Assembly: GCA_037974965.1 (NCBI GenBank)
Contig: JBBPFI010000003.1
Coordinates: forward strand, 1,488,001-1,552,000
From: Dacryopinax spathularia
Lineage: Eukaryota; Basidiomycota; Dacrymycetes; Dacrymycetales; Dacrymycetaceae
Length of the DNA stretch: 64,000 nt
Direction: 5' to 3'
In this document: one piece after another, positions 31,010-42,551 of the stretch
Position numbering within the stretch: the first letter of the stretch is position 1
Layout: every line of letters begins with the position of its first letter
Translations under genes and position numbers: made by a program
The notes under the pieces: model-generated
What the model saw: the letters and a program-made list of their open reading frames with translations, nothing else
The model's database searches: none
What the model was told of the DNA's origin: nothing

Positions 31010-32974
31010 ATGTCCAACCCCATCTCACCACCGCCTGGGCTCGCGAACGGTAACGCGACCCCCTTCACCGCCGCATCGCTCGCAGCAGCCGCGAACGAGC
31101 AAGCGCACAGCGTAATCGGGATCAACTTCGGGAACACGTATGCGAGCATCGCAGTGATCAACAAGGTGCGTCCCTCCTCCCTCCCCGTATCCTGGGAGCA
31201 TTGAGGCTAATATGATGTATGCGTACAGGAAGGCCGCGCGGACACGATCGCGAACGAAGACGGCGAGCGCCAGATCGCATGCGCAATCTCCTTCCTCGGA
31301 TCCGAGACGTACATAGGGAACCAAGCCCTCCCTCAACTAGTCAAGAACTCGCAGAACACGATCCTGAACTTCCGTAACCAGCTCGGGAAAAGCTGGTCCG
31401 AGATCGGGCCCCAGTCTGGGCTAAGCGCGAAGCTGAACGATATTGAGGGTGTGCCTACCTATGTCGTCTCCGTCGCCTCGTCTGCGGAGGAGGGCGCGGA
31501 GCTGGTAGAGAACAGGCTGACTGTGAGGGAGGTCACGGCGCTGTTCTTGAAGTCGTTGCTTCAGTCAGCGCAGGATTTCTTGAGCCCTAGGGTGATAAGG
31601 GGCGCGGTGCTGTCCTGTCCGCTGGACTGGACGGACAAGCAGCGCGCGGCGTTGCTGGAGGCGGCGGAGGATGCGGGGATTAAGGTGATCAGCTTGATGG
31701 ACGAGGCGGCCGCTGCTGTGCTCGCTTACGCTCCTTCGTCTGCCTCTCCCGCTCTGCCCGCGGATGCGAAATCATCCACGGCGCCGAACGGCTCTGCTGC
31801 GCCTGAACCGCATCCCGTCCCTGCAGACAGGAGAACCTTAGTGCTGGATATCGGCGCATCCTCGACGACCGCAACCCTCCTCTCCGTCTCCCACCACTCC
31901 CTTCTGCACGTCCTGCACCGCTCGACCAACCCGGCCCTCGGAGGGCAGCAACTCGACGCCGTGCTCCTCGCCCATTTCGCAAAAGAGTTCTCCAAGAAAA
32001 CCGGTACGCCCCTCGACCCCGCCTCCACAGCGCCTCAAGACCTCCGCGCTCTCGCAAAACTGCGCGCTGCGTGCGAGCTGACAAAACGCTCGCTCTCTGC
32101 GACGACGGGGAGCGCAACGCTAGACGTAGAAAGTCTGAAAGACGGCCTAGACTACCACGGGAGCATAAACGCCCTCCGGTTCGACCTTCTCGCCCGTTCA
32201 GTCTACGCCAAAATCGTCGACCACGTCCGCCAGACCCTCGATGCCGCCCGGGTAGACCCAGTGCAGGTCGGAGAGGTGATCCTCGTTGGCGGCACGGCGA
32301 GCTTGCCCGGGGTGGCAGATGCAGTACAAGCGCTCCTCCCGGACCCGCCAACAGTACTGACCAACTCGATCGAGCCAAGTAACGTCGTCGCCGTCGGCCT
32401 GGCGCTCCAAGCCCGGCTGTCCGTCACTCACCCGCCGCCGGTCGTACCCGGTTCTGAAGAGGAGCAAGCGATCTTGAAGGCCAAAGCGCTTTCGCACCCT
32501 CTGGGCCTGGTGTTCCCGAGCCAGCAGGGGGAACAAGGGTTCTGGGAAGTGATCAAGGCTGGTACTCCCTTGCCTGCTCGGAGGAAAGTGAGGGTGCCGG
32601 TGCCTACGAGCGTCGAGAAACTAGGGTTTGAAGTCTGGGAGGGCAAGGAAGATGTGCGCGTCGAGACCGTTATCCCGCCCAAACCCGAGCCCTCTGGGGA
32701 AGAAGAAGAGGAAGAAGAGGAAGAAGAAGAAGAACCCGAGGAAGTGCGCACTCTCCACCTCGTGCCCAGTACGAAGCTTGCTAGCCTGCTGCTCCCCGTC
32801 TCGCATGCCGCTGCGCAGCAGGACGGCAAATCTAAGAAGCCGGGAGGGAAGAAAGGGACGGAAGTGGAGGTTGAGTGCGTTGTTGGGGTTGATGGGGCGG
32901 TGAGGGTGAGGGCGTGGGTCGTGGGGCTGCATAAGGCGGGTGAGGTGGTCGAGGCTGTCGTGCCTGGGTGGTAG
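31010..32974 (+). CDS. SSZ1: Ribosome-associated complex Hsp70-like protein Ssz1
   Basis: Model join(31010..31165, 31229..32974), 633 residues. The Hsp70 nucleotide-binding domain is present but of the divergent Ssz1 kind: VIGINFGNTYASIAVINK as phosphate-1 loop, GAVLSCPLDWTDKQRAALL, LMDEAAAAVLAYA, TLVLDIGASSTTATLLSV and EVILVGGTASLPGV. The C-terminal part is short and carries an acidic run of about 14 Glu near residue 550, so a full peptide-binding domain is lacking, as expected. Longer than yeast Ssz1 because of an Ala/Pro/Ser insert near residue 200 and the acidic run. Family role: partners zuotin in RAC to stimulate Ssb at the ribosomal tunnel exit. Divergent from RCF1, convergent with the next gene. 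Confidence 0.92.
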
Positions 32975-33137
32975 AACTCGCTCCTCCGGGGGAGGCGTAG
33001 TGCAATTTGGTTCAGCGAGCAATCTTACTTGTTTCTTTCGTGCAATCCATTAATTCGTGTGTTGTGCATTCCACCAGACCCGAGTTGCGTTACATCATGA
33101 TCCTTTTCAGGCCGGCAGTGCAGTGCAGTACAAGAGT

Positions 33138-34131
33138 TCATACGGTCAGACCCTCCAACAGGCGTCCCACTAAGATCTCCGGTTCCGGCGCCTCCTTCAC
33201 CATCTCATCTGTATCTGCGGGAAGATCCCTCCACCGCGAAAGGATCATAACCTCCCCATTCTCCTTCCTCATCGGGACCAGCATATATGCGCTCTCGACC
33301 ACCCTTGGTCACTGTCATCAATACCCATCATGATGGAGGATCGACAAAGACTCACGATTGCAGCTGCCTCAGCTCATCCTCGAACTCCCCCGGGTAGGGG
33401 ACTTGGTCGATATCGGAGATGTCTTCCCAGATATTGAGCACGATCCGTAAGCCGAGCTTATACCTCCCCAACTCGTTCTCCTCCTCCTCCGTCTTCTTCC
33501 CGTTCTTCTCCGCTGCGTGGCGCTTGGCTTCCCGTGCTTTCCTTGCAGTTTTGTTGGATTCCTGATCCTTCTCGGAGTATTCGACAAGGTCGCGGAACTG
33601 TCTGGGCGTCGCGATTCGGTAGAAGTCGTCCGCTGCATACAAGCGATCCACTTGAGCCATGATCTTGTGCGTCGTGTACACTAGACAGTCTTCCCAAGGC
33701 AACGGCGGGTCAACCGCAACTGCCTCCCGACCATTCTCTCCGCCTTTGAAGCCCTCCCCAAGCGCAACATAAGCCGCCTTATGCCACTCCACCTCATCTG
33801 ACGCCTCCGTTCGACTTAAACAGCTCGCAACCGCCAGCCGGGCCGCAACAGGAAAAAGCGAGATCATCTCCAGCTCATAGCCCGCCACGTTCTGGTGCAC
33901 CAGACCATGTACGACTCCCAAGTATTTCTTAGGTTTGAACTGGGCGATGGCTCCTCGGACGGAGGGGTGGTCGTATGTCTCCGCAATGGGTGCGAGGGAG
34001 AGGGAGAAAGCTATGATGGAGCCTTGGAGCGGGGCGGGGTCGGGCTCTGGGAGAGGGAGGGGCGATGTCTTGGGTGCGGTGGGAGGTCCATATTTGGCGA
34101 GGTCCGGTGTGTGGGATGCTACCGGAGACAT
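33138..34131 (-). CDS. Hypothetical protein, first of two tandem paralogues
   Basis: Model complement(33138..33303, 33356..34131), 313 residues, one 52-nt intron in the same place and phase as in the next gene. Conserved with the neighbour: IAFSLSLAPIAETYDHPSVR, KPKKYLGVV, LPWEDCLVYTTH, VLNIWEDISDIDQVPYPGEF. The last exon reads AYMLVPMRKENGEVMILSRW. A Lys/Glu-rich insert (RKAREAKRHAAEKNGKKTEE) is less conserved. No signal peptide or membrane segment, so probably cytosolic or nuclear. Family not recognised. Confidence 0.78.
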
Positions 34132-34767
34132 CTTTTGTTGACGAGGAGGGGTTGAGACTCTGGTCGAGAGATGCGCGGGGGCTCTTTATACTATCTCATA
34201 GGTAGCCAGGAACAACAGTAGGCTCGCGCCAGTAGGAACCCCGTCATCGCCAGTGACTTCGTCCTGTAGGATGCTTGACAGTTACTTTTGTTCCGGCTTG
34301 TGCGTGGGCATGCTTTGTCCCTGCCTTACTGACTCTGCATCCTGCCAGGCCGGTATAAGCATGCTCATAGACAAGGGCCAGGATATCAAAGATCGCCTCC
34401 AGACGGCCACTTTCGTAGGCGTAGCCATCACGCTCGCTTCATACTTTTAGTGATGAGCGACGACATCGAGACACAACAGGCCGTTGCACTGGCCATGGAA
34501 TGTGACCGTCCCGATGTGTATGACAACGAACGTCGTCTGGAATGCGTCCGGCTTCTTTATCCCCGCGTCGAGCATTCGACGGTTATTCCATACTCATAGC
34601 GACCTCAGCTTCACGAGGTCCCGTCTCCCAAGACGGAGCCACTACGCAAAGCTTGTTTGATGTTTCCATACACGGACAATACGATGACATCGTAGCTGGT
34701 ATTATCTACGGATTTGAGCGCAGACAGTGCCTAGCAATTAACGCGGAATTTGCTCTGAATATTCGCG
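34132..34767. other. Spacer between the tandem paralogues
   Basis: Promoter of the 33.1 kb gene and 3' region of the 34.8 kb gene. A 48-codon plus-strand ORF (34453-34599, MSDDIETQQAVALAMECDRP) has normal-looking composition but no clear splice partners, so it is noted and not called. Confidence 0.35.
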
Positions 34768-35947
34768 TCACCTCCAACACCATATGGTTCGGCGAACGAG
34801 CCTGAGTATGGTGCGAGCCAAAGTCTCGAACGGGAGAACGAGCGTGCAGAGGAATCGAAGGATTCCGCGACGTCCGGAAGGCGACACGGTGCCGTTGGGC
34901 TGGTCTGGCGGTCCGTCGACGGAGGCGTCGTGCGAGGTCTTCGAGGGAGCAGGAACATCAGCAGTTGGCTCTGGGCTCGACTCTTCCTCGACAGGAGCCG
35001 GCTGATCTTCAAAAGCCCGCCGATCCCGAGGTTCCATTAGCATAAGAATCTCGCCATCTTGATCCAGATATGGACGCCATACAAGGATCTTTCGTACGCA
35101 TCTGCGCAACATCAGCATCGCCGGGTAACGAGAACTCGACTGCTTACCTTTGTAATTCTTCGACTTCCGCCTCGAAGTCGCCAGGATAAGGGACGGCGGT
35201 AACATCAGAGACGTCCTCCCAAAGATCAAGGATGACCCGAAGCCGAACTTCCATTTCTTTCGGGAAGTTGCCGCCCGTAAGCTCTTCTTCGTATGCGGGC
35301 GTGTTGATGGTGATCTCGTCGTTTGACAAAGCGGATTCGTTTTTGTTTGCCTCGACAAACTTCGCCCGTCTCTTGGTGTCAGTAGCTTCACGATCTTCCT
35401 CAACGTATTCCTCTAGCCGTCTGAACTCTTCTTCGGTCGAAATTCGATGACGGGTTTCGGATTGATACAATCGACCTAGTTCTGTGCGAATCCCATGGGT
35501 GGTATAGACGATGCAATCGCTCCAGGGGAGAGTCGGTTCAATGTCCATTGGTTTACGCCCGTTGTCGGGAATTGCCTCGCTTTTTCCGAGCTTGACATAG
35601 CATGAACGATGCCAGTCGTGCTCCTCGCCACCACCGAGTCGCTCCATATAGTCCTTACCGCCGAGTCGTCTGGCGATGGGGAATAGATGAAGCCCATCGT
35701 TCTCCTGAACGGTGTCCCACGACCCTCCAACTATCGCGAGATACTTCTTCGGCTTCGCCGCCATTAAAGCGGCCTTGACGGTTGGATCGCCATATAGCGG
35801 GGCCATCTTGTCCAGCGCTAGGCTGAAGGCAACTAATATGCCTTCATCGGGGAAATAATCTTCTTCCTCACAAGAGACGATGCTCTCGTTATCCGAGGTG
35901 CAAAGCTCTTCTTCTCGACCGAATTCTTGCATGATGGAGATAGCCAA
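34768..35947 (-). CDS. Hypothetical protein, second of two tandem paralogues
   Basis: Model complement(34768..35101, 35148..35947), 377 residues, one 46-nt intron. It shares with its neighbour VAFSLALDKMAPLYGDPTV, KPKKYLAIVGG, LPWSDCIVYTTH and VILDLWEDVSDVTAVPYPGD. It differs by an acidic N-terminal extension (SCEEEDYFPDEG) and a C-terminal tail of ~75 residues ending in a hydrophobic, Arg-rich segment (LRFLCTLVLPFETLARTIL) that could be a membrane anchor. The tail is absent from the paralogue. Divergence is high enough for an old duplication. Confidence 0.75.
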
Positions 35948-36079
35948 AGGGGTGAAAGTTGATACAAGCTGATCGTGCCATCCTTGACCGATTATTGTAT
36001 ATGAGGGTGTCGAGTATGGAGTATGGCGTTGAGCAGGCCTTATGTTGATCTTAGCGGCTGTGCCCTAGCGACGATCCTG
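35948..36079. promoter_or_regulatory. Upstream region of the second paralogue
   Basis: 132 bp between the minus-strand ATG and the second MULE-type element. If its promoter extends beyond that, the element interrupts or supplies it. Confidence 0.3.
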
Positions 36080-36662
36080 GAGAAAATTGCTCTATTGACC
36101 CCTCTGCGGAGGCGTCATTGCTACAATGACCCCGGAGGCGAATTTTGCTCATCTAACCCCTAGGGTCCCGCACCTAAGTATGTTAATGTGTATTCCTCCG
36201 CTGTTATCAGCCAAAATAGTAGTATTTCTAGTCTAGAACTTCAAATAAGAGGCAAACAAAATAGAAAAAAAAATGGTTCTGATGGCTCTATGCGTCAAGC
36301 TTCCTAGAGATTATAGGACACATAAGGCTGTTAGAAGCCCGCAAGTAAGTAAGCTTGGTGTCAATAAAAAGTACCAATAAACCCCTTAATTACACCTAGT
36401 GTTGCCATTTTTTAAAGGTCACTCCCCTATCAAAGGTTACTCTACTCCCCTCTCTAGACTCATTGCTTTGATTTAAATGGTACTAATTTGATGAAAGTTG
36501 GGAAGAGAATATAACAATTTATTTTCTCCATGCTAATTGAGGTGGTGATTATGACTTAGCAGTGATTATGTCCGGACCCTAGGGGTCAGAAGAGCAAAAT
36601 CCGCCTCCGGGGTTATTGTAGCAATAACGCCTCCGTAGAGGGGTCAATAGAGCAATTTCCTC
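36080..36662. mobile_element. Second MULE-type miniature transposon
   Basis: A 583-bp element with termini of about 91 bp (36080-36170 and 36572-36662) that differ at about eight positions. Both contain AAATTGCTCTATTGACCCCT. GACGATCCTG flanks it exactly on both sides (36070-36079 and 36663-36672). The core is AT-rich with no ORF. Terminal sequence differs from the element at 15.1 kb, so it is a separate family, but size, structure and duplication length agree. Confidence 0.85.
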
Positions 36663-37059
36663 GACGATCCTGACGCAATGCTTCTCTGCCTCCGGCCATG
36701 TAGCGCCGCAAGACCAAGACACGATAACTACTCTTGAGTGTTTCCACCATCACTGGTCCTTTCAGGGATGTTATTGCTCTCGGCGCCCATGGCAATCCTT
36801 TGTTCTGGCTTCATATGCTCGTGGATTTTGTTTCTCGCCATTCAACTCAGGTGCAATTGCTGGCTGCTGCTGGCCTACCGCTCCTCCAGGTTCTTGGTGG
36901 GCCGGCCATATTGGCGTTGACAAGTTCTAGTGGTTCTGAGACGGTGGCTTACTGGCCTATAATTCGACCGAATAGATATAAGCCGCTGAGATGGAGAACT
37001 TTCTGTGGCCTCAACTATATCCCTTCTGACCGTTTCGACTACCCACATTCCTTCATCTC

Positions 37060-38031
37060 ATGACGCTCGTTATCGCGCCTTCCCATGTCATATCGCCATT
37101 TTCCTTGGAGAAGGACCCGTTCCCGACGCTGCAAGCAGCACAGCTATATCCTCATCAGAAGAAAGGCTCAAGATTGGCTAATGTTTCGCATTCGAGACAC
37201 GCGGAAACACCATCCCAGGAATTCCGCAGACATAACCCACTCTACAGAAGGGTGATCCCGCCATCTGACAAGAGAGAAATCGACGTGCCCGGCTTTGCTC
37301 ACTGGCCACCAAAGGGCCAATTGACACGCGAGCAGTTCATGGCATTGCCAATCGGTACCATCCTCTGGACACAGGTGAGCGTCCAGCAAGTAATCGGTGA
37401 TTTCGGCAAGAGTCTCTATGGTCCGGAGTACAGACCGATCGGGTATAAAGACAACTGGCCAAACGTCTCCTTCCTCCCGGGTGCTCATGGCCCTCCTGTC
37501 AACCACTGGCAGAGCCAGCGTGCGAGCAGCAGGGGGAAGAGGCGCGGTGCTAAACCGCATGAAATGGATTGCCATCGTCCGCAGCCCTCAGATGGTTCTG
37601 AACACCAGGGCAGACTGCGGCCAAGCATGGTCGTCGCGACGGGCGCGACCAACCAGTCTCATGTCACCGTGGCTCTCACTCGCTTTGACAGAAAGAGTGT
37701 ATATGCTCTGGACCGACTAAGCAAATCCGTGGCCTTCCCCATCCAAGGGTTTGGAGAAGCGCATGAATGGATCGACATCCAGAACGGTCGGCAAGTACGC
37801 ATGACCAATCATCCCGTAGCTATCCCACAGAAGCCGTACGAGAAATATGGCAAGGAGCCTAACCGATACATGCTTGCGCTTACTTCACAGGTGCAGCTGG
37901 AGATGGTCACGCGCGTGGCGGCAGACGTAGCGCCGCCTGACGTTGTCGCTGTCGTGATAGACTTGATCCTGCAGCGTATGCCGTCAGGACACCGCGACCG
38001 CCGCCCAGTGGTGAGCACTTGCTTTCAGTAA
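37060..38031 (+). CDS. Orphan hypothetical protein
   Basis: A 323-residue open frame from ATG 37060. Residues ~85-125 (WPPKGQLTREQFMALPIGTI) and ~190-270 (RPSMVVATGATNQSHVTVAL, AFPIQGFGEAHEWIDIQNG) look like ordinary globular sequence with beta-strands. The last ~50 residues include DVVAVVIDLILQRMP. A GTGAGC donor near 38010 with a CTAATGAACACAG acceptor near 38067 would replace the last residues by MKARTKLTTIVH and is equally plausible. An upstream frame (36734-37063) overlaps the ATG and may be an unrecognised 5' exon, so the start is uncertain. No family recognised. Confidence 0.55.
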   Translation: MTLVIAPSHVISPFSLEKDPFPTLQAAQLYPHQKKGSRLANVSHSRHAETPSQEFRRHNPLYRRVIPPSDKREIDVPGFAHWPPKGQLTREQFMALPIGTILWTQVSVQQVIGDFGKSLYGPEYRPIGYKDNWPNVSFLPGAHGPPVNHWQSQRASSRGKRRGAKPHEMDCHRPQPSDGSEHQGRLRPSMVVATGATNQSHVTVALTRFDRKSVYALDRLSKSVAFPIQGFGEAHEWIDIQNGRQVRMTNHPVAIPQKPYEKYGKEPNRYMLALTSQVQLEMVTRVAADVAPPDVVAVVIDLILQRMPSGHRDRRPVVSTCFQ

Positions 38032-39450
38032 GAGGACAAGCCTGTTCCATTGATCTAATGAACACAGATGAAAGCCAGGACTAAACTCACCACAATTGTA
38101 CACTGATGCCCAGCGCACGTCAGTAATCTTACCGATCGCAACGTTCAGTCATTCCTCTGAGAAACAAGCCAACAGGCAGCTCCACTCGTTTGTACAATTC
38201 CACTCTTTGTCCTACCGGATATCCATGTTGTGCCAGTAGTTCTACCAACAGTCAATCATTTGACTCGGAGTCAGCATAATGAGGCATGATGAGGATCGAA
38301 ACGACAAACAGCAGAAAGAGGTGTTGTGAACAAAAGACAACCCTTGCTGGTCGAAAGTAAACCCGAGGCGCCTTTCGCCGAGACTTGCTATCCAGCTGTT
38401 CAATCTATGTCCATGCTGCGGACTGATGCAGATTTTCGATGGGTTATGGGCGTCGCCGCACAGAGCGAGCGAGAGTTAAGCGCGCTGGCTGAACTTATGT
38501 ACCACGGATCCCGAACATCATTGATTGCGATTTACGGCCCCTGTTTCAATAGCGGACAATGCGGCGGTGAAGGTCTGTGCATACAGCTGTGATGTGGTGT
38601 CATTCTGCACGTTGGCAACTTTGGGAAGGGTGAGCGAGGATAAGAGAGCCGACGGTAGGCGCCCAAATCTAGCGCTGGATTGCCCTTCTTGGAAGTTCAG
38701 GGGCGGTCTTTGCTGGGGTAAGGGGGAGAACAAAAGGGAGAAGCGAGACGGAAGCAGATTGGAAGGTTCTTACCAATCAGTGGGATAGCAGCCGCACATG
38801 CCAGGCGTAATGGACGCGGGCGGTGGGCTGGGGAAAAGGGCTGGACGCGGGCGTGCAAATGCGTGCCGATTGTGCCAGCGACGGAAGGCCATCAGCGCCT
38901 TTGGTGGGTGAGATCAGCAGGGGTGGGCGATTGGGAGAGATCAACCACATCATCACACACACCTTTCGAATGCTGTACTGTGCTTACCCGCGACCTTCTG
39001 TCTCGTACCCATCGTTCTTGTGCCAGCGAGCGAATAGCGCAGACACACACACACCTTCTGGCCCCTCTTTCACTAGTGAACTCGCCTTCCCCCTTTCTGC
39101 CGCACGCCGAGTGGCCCTTCGATCCGCTTCCCCGGGGCCCAACCACGCGCGGGTGATAGTCGCACGAGGCCACCCCTCATCTCGCCCATAGCCTGCCAGC
39201 CCTATCACCTCCCCTTCCTCTCTCCGTGGTCCCTCTTCATCATCCATCTCTCCCTTCCCCCCTCTCCACCCGGACATCGCACATATCCCTCATTATCCCA
39301 TCTCCGCTTTACCCGCCCGCAACCCAATCCTCATCAACTATCGCCAGCGTAACCTCTTCCCGAAACCGCCAGCCTCTTACAACCTCGAAGGCCGCGCAGA
39401 TCTGCCGGGTACCTGCCTCAACCCGCCAAACCTATCAGTAACCGTCCAGG
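38032..39450. other. Intergenic, no gene supported
   Basis: 1.4 kb. An 88-codon plus-strand frame at 38326 is too short and has no splice context. The 39000-39450 part is pyrimidine-rich, probably the leader of the next gene. Confidence 0.4.
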
Positions 39451-41652
39451 ATGGTGACCAGCCATACCCCTCATTGGGCTCATATGCACCAACCCCACCT
39501 GGCTCATCCTCAGCCAACGCCAATCGGTCACTCCCCTCCCCAAGCCGACTCAGGCGCTCTTCCCCCATCGCATTCTCTCCCGCTCGCACCGCCGACGCCA
39601 GCACCGTCGCCACGTCCGACCAGCCCGGAGCCGTCCTCGCCCCTCTTAGGCGCGTCGGCCAACTACCTCAGCACATTCCCTCACCTCCCTGCACGGCAGC
39701 AGCGCGCCTTTCTCACCTCACTCATTCCCCTCCTCTCGTCGGATCACGTCCGGCACCTGAGCGCGCTCATCACGCCTCTCCTTCAGCGCGACTTCTTGCG
39801 CGATCTGCCGATCGAGGTTGCCCTCCACGTCCTGAGGTTTGTCGATGACCCCAGGACGCTCGCACGGGCTAGCCAAGTCTCTCGCACTTGGCGGGCGCTT
39901 CTCTTGGACGAGCAAGTCTGGCGCGAGATGTGCAAGAAGCATGGGTTCGATGCGCACTTATCGACGGCCGATGTGCTGAGGATACGCCAGCAGGAGTATT
40001 TACGCCAGCAGGCGGCTTATGGGTCGAGTGGGTCGTTTGGGAACCTTGGCGCCCAAGACTACATCCACTCTCCCAGGCCTATGCCAGCCCTCACCCCTCC
40101 GCTGCAACCTCAATCCCCGCCATTCTCGTATCGACGGCATTTCCTGCTGTCTTACTGGACCGATCTGAACTGGCGACGTGGCGGGCGCTTGCTTATCACC
40201 CATCCTCCATCACCCTCATCCCCTCCACCCGGTGCAGGTGCAGACCTTGCGCCCCTCGGAGCCGTTCCAGGTGTCCCACTCCTCCCACAACCGCATCTCT
40301 TCCATGGCCAGCCGCAACCTGGTCCCGCACACCACCATCCTCACGCTGCGCATGCGGCGCACCACGCACAACCAGCGCCTCAAACGACCGAGAACGTTGT
40401 TACCAGCTTGGCGATGGACGACGACTACATCGTCGTTGGCCTGGCTAACTGCCGCGTGCATGTGTACAACGCCCGCACTGGAGCCTTGTTCCGCACGCTG
40501 GTGGGACATGAGAGCGGGGTATGGTGTCTGGGACTGGCGAGCGCTACCCCGAAGGAGGGCTACCTCGGTGCTGGCTGGCGTGGATCAGCGATGGAGAGGG
40601 ACAGCCAAGAAGCGTGGAACGACGAGCAGAGGCGAAACATGGCTGATCCGTGCGGTGCCTCGCGTGGATGGGGCAACGCAGGCCCCGTGGTCGTTAGCGG
40701 AGGATGTGACCGTGATGTCCGCGTATGGGATGTCGAAACAGGGTACGTCGCTTCAATGTATGCGCATATATCGTACTAACTGGGTGATCAGGGAATGCAA
40801 GCATGTCATGCCTGGCCACTCGTCCACTATTCGGTGCCTGAAGCTCCTGCACGACCGCCCGATTGCGGTCACCGGCTCTCGGGACAACACGCTCCGTGTA
40901 TGGGATGTGGAGCGTGGCGAGAGCCTACATATTCTAGCAGGACACCAGCATTCCGTACGCTGCTTGGAGGTATGGGGCAACCTCGTCGTGAGCGGGAGCT
41001 ATGACTGCACGGCTCGGGTACGTCTTGCCTTACATATGCGACATGATTTGTTCTGATGCGAATGAAAAGCTGTGGAACATCGATACGGGTGAATGCCTCC
41101 AAGTATATAGGGGCCATTTCCACCAAATCTATGCGATCGCGTTTGATGGTCTCAGGGTTGTCACCGGCAGCCTGGACAGCACCGTGCGGGTTTGGCAGGC
41201 GAACAATCCGTAAGCTTCTTGTTCATCTTCCTAGAAACAAGTTAACAATTTCCGCATGCAGCGAGTCTTCCCAGATGCTCACCGGCCATACCTCCCTCGT
41301 TGGGCAACTGCAGGTCACCTCGACACATCTCGCAACCGGCGGCTCTGACGGGCGCGTGATGCTCTACTCCCTGCCCTCCCTCACGCCCCTGCACCGCCTG
41401 CTAGCGCACGACAATTCCGTCACCTGCCTGCAGATCGACCACCGGTTCCTCGTCTCTGGGGGGAACGACGGCCGTGTCAAGCTGTACGACCTGAAAACGG
41501 GTACATTGGTGCGCGAGCTGACAGAACCGTGCGAAGCGATCTGGCGCGTCTCGTTCGGCCGGGAACGGTGTGTCGTCCTGTGCAAGAGGGACAACCGGAC
41601 CGTTATGGAAGTGCTCAACTTCCGCCCTGAAGAGTCGGAGCTGAACTGGTAG
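39451..41652 (+). CDS. CDC4: F-box/WD40 protein, CDC4/Fbw7 type
   Basis: Model join(39451..40742, 40792..41017, 41070..41209, 41262..41652), 682 residues. A Pro/His-rich N-terminus is followed by the F-box at ~110-155 (LRDLPIEVALHVLRFVDDPR, LARASQVSRTWRALL). A low-complexity linker (~200-310) leads into a WD40 propeller of seven or eight blades (VVSGGCDRDVRVWDVETG, AVTGSRDNTLRVWDVERGE, VVSGSYDCTARLWNIDTGE, VVTGSLDSTVRVWQ). Arg residues on the blades (RVWDVE pattern) fit a phosphodegron-binding face. Family role: substrate receptor of the SCF ubiquitin ligase, acting on phosphorylated cell-cycle regulators. Orthology to CDC4 is likely from F-box plus propeller order; other F-box/WD40 receptors remain possible. 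Confidence 0.85.
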
Positions 41653-42551
41653 AGCACCACACGCCGCCATGTGCCTTCCGTTCGCCGGCCTGCGATTCCC
41701 TTCTTTGCTTTTCTCCACCTCACTTGCTTTTTTCTTGTGATTTTGTTTCTCAACTGTTTGTTTACCCATCACCGACTCGCGCTCATTTATCCCTATCCTG
41801 TCCTCAAACTCTGTTCTTCTATAACTCTCTCGCTCATGGTACTCTACCCTCCCGCACGTATATTCCGCTCCAAAGCACGCAATGTCTCCATAACCCTCTC
41901 TTCCTTTCCCTTCCTCCTCTCTGTGTTCTCTAGTCGTGTTTTTGAGTTTGGGCTTCCCCATGCCTGCCCATTTGGCGGGGCACCTCCATGTTTCCGCTCC
42001 TATCCTTTGCAGCACTTCGTTTTTCGTAGTGTCCATGTTTTCGCTTGGTGTGCAAGGGGCAAGAAGTAGGTATTTGGAGTGCTAAGCGGGAAAACAATAC
42101 AATGTTTCATTACATACGACAACGCGTTCGAATGCCTCGCTGGGCGATCATACCCCAAGCCTGCCTTGGCATCCTCTACGTTCAGGCCACCTCCCCAACA
42201 GCTTACTTGGAAGCCACCTGTTCATCCCTTTGTGAATGGCCAGCACCAAACGGGGAAGCGGACCGTCCATACATAATGCTCCCTCGTTGATAGGGTGACG
42301 CCTTTCGCGGGAAAATCACCGGATGACTCCAAGTTTGAGCGGAAGCAAAGTGCATCGAACGGCCAAAGGGAGAAGGCTTGGCGCGCGGGTTTGGCTCGTG
42401 ACTGCGCTAATTCCGGTTGCTCATATTGTTGGAACGTGCGCCGACTGCAAGCATCGCGTACGTCACCCGCCCTCCCTAGACTTTGGGCCTACGGTAGCCG
42501 TAGGCTTGCTATTGGACTGAGACGAGATCTAAGCAAGTACTAGTGATAACG
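41653..42551. other. Intergenic with pyrimidine-rich 3' region
   Basis: 41700-42000 is T/C-rich, probably the 3' UTR of the CDC4-like gene. Several short frames run through it and none is credible. Confidence 0.4.
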
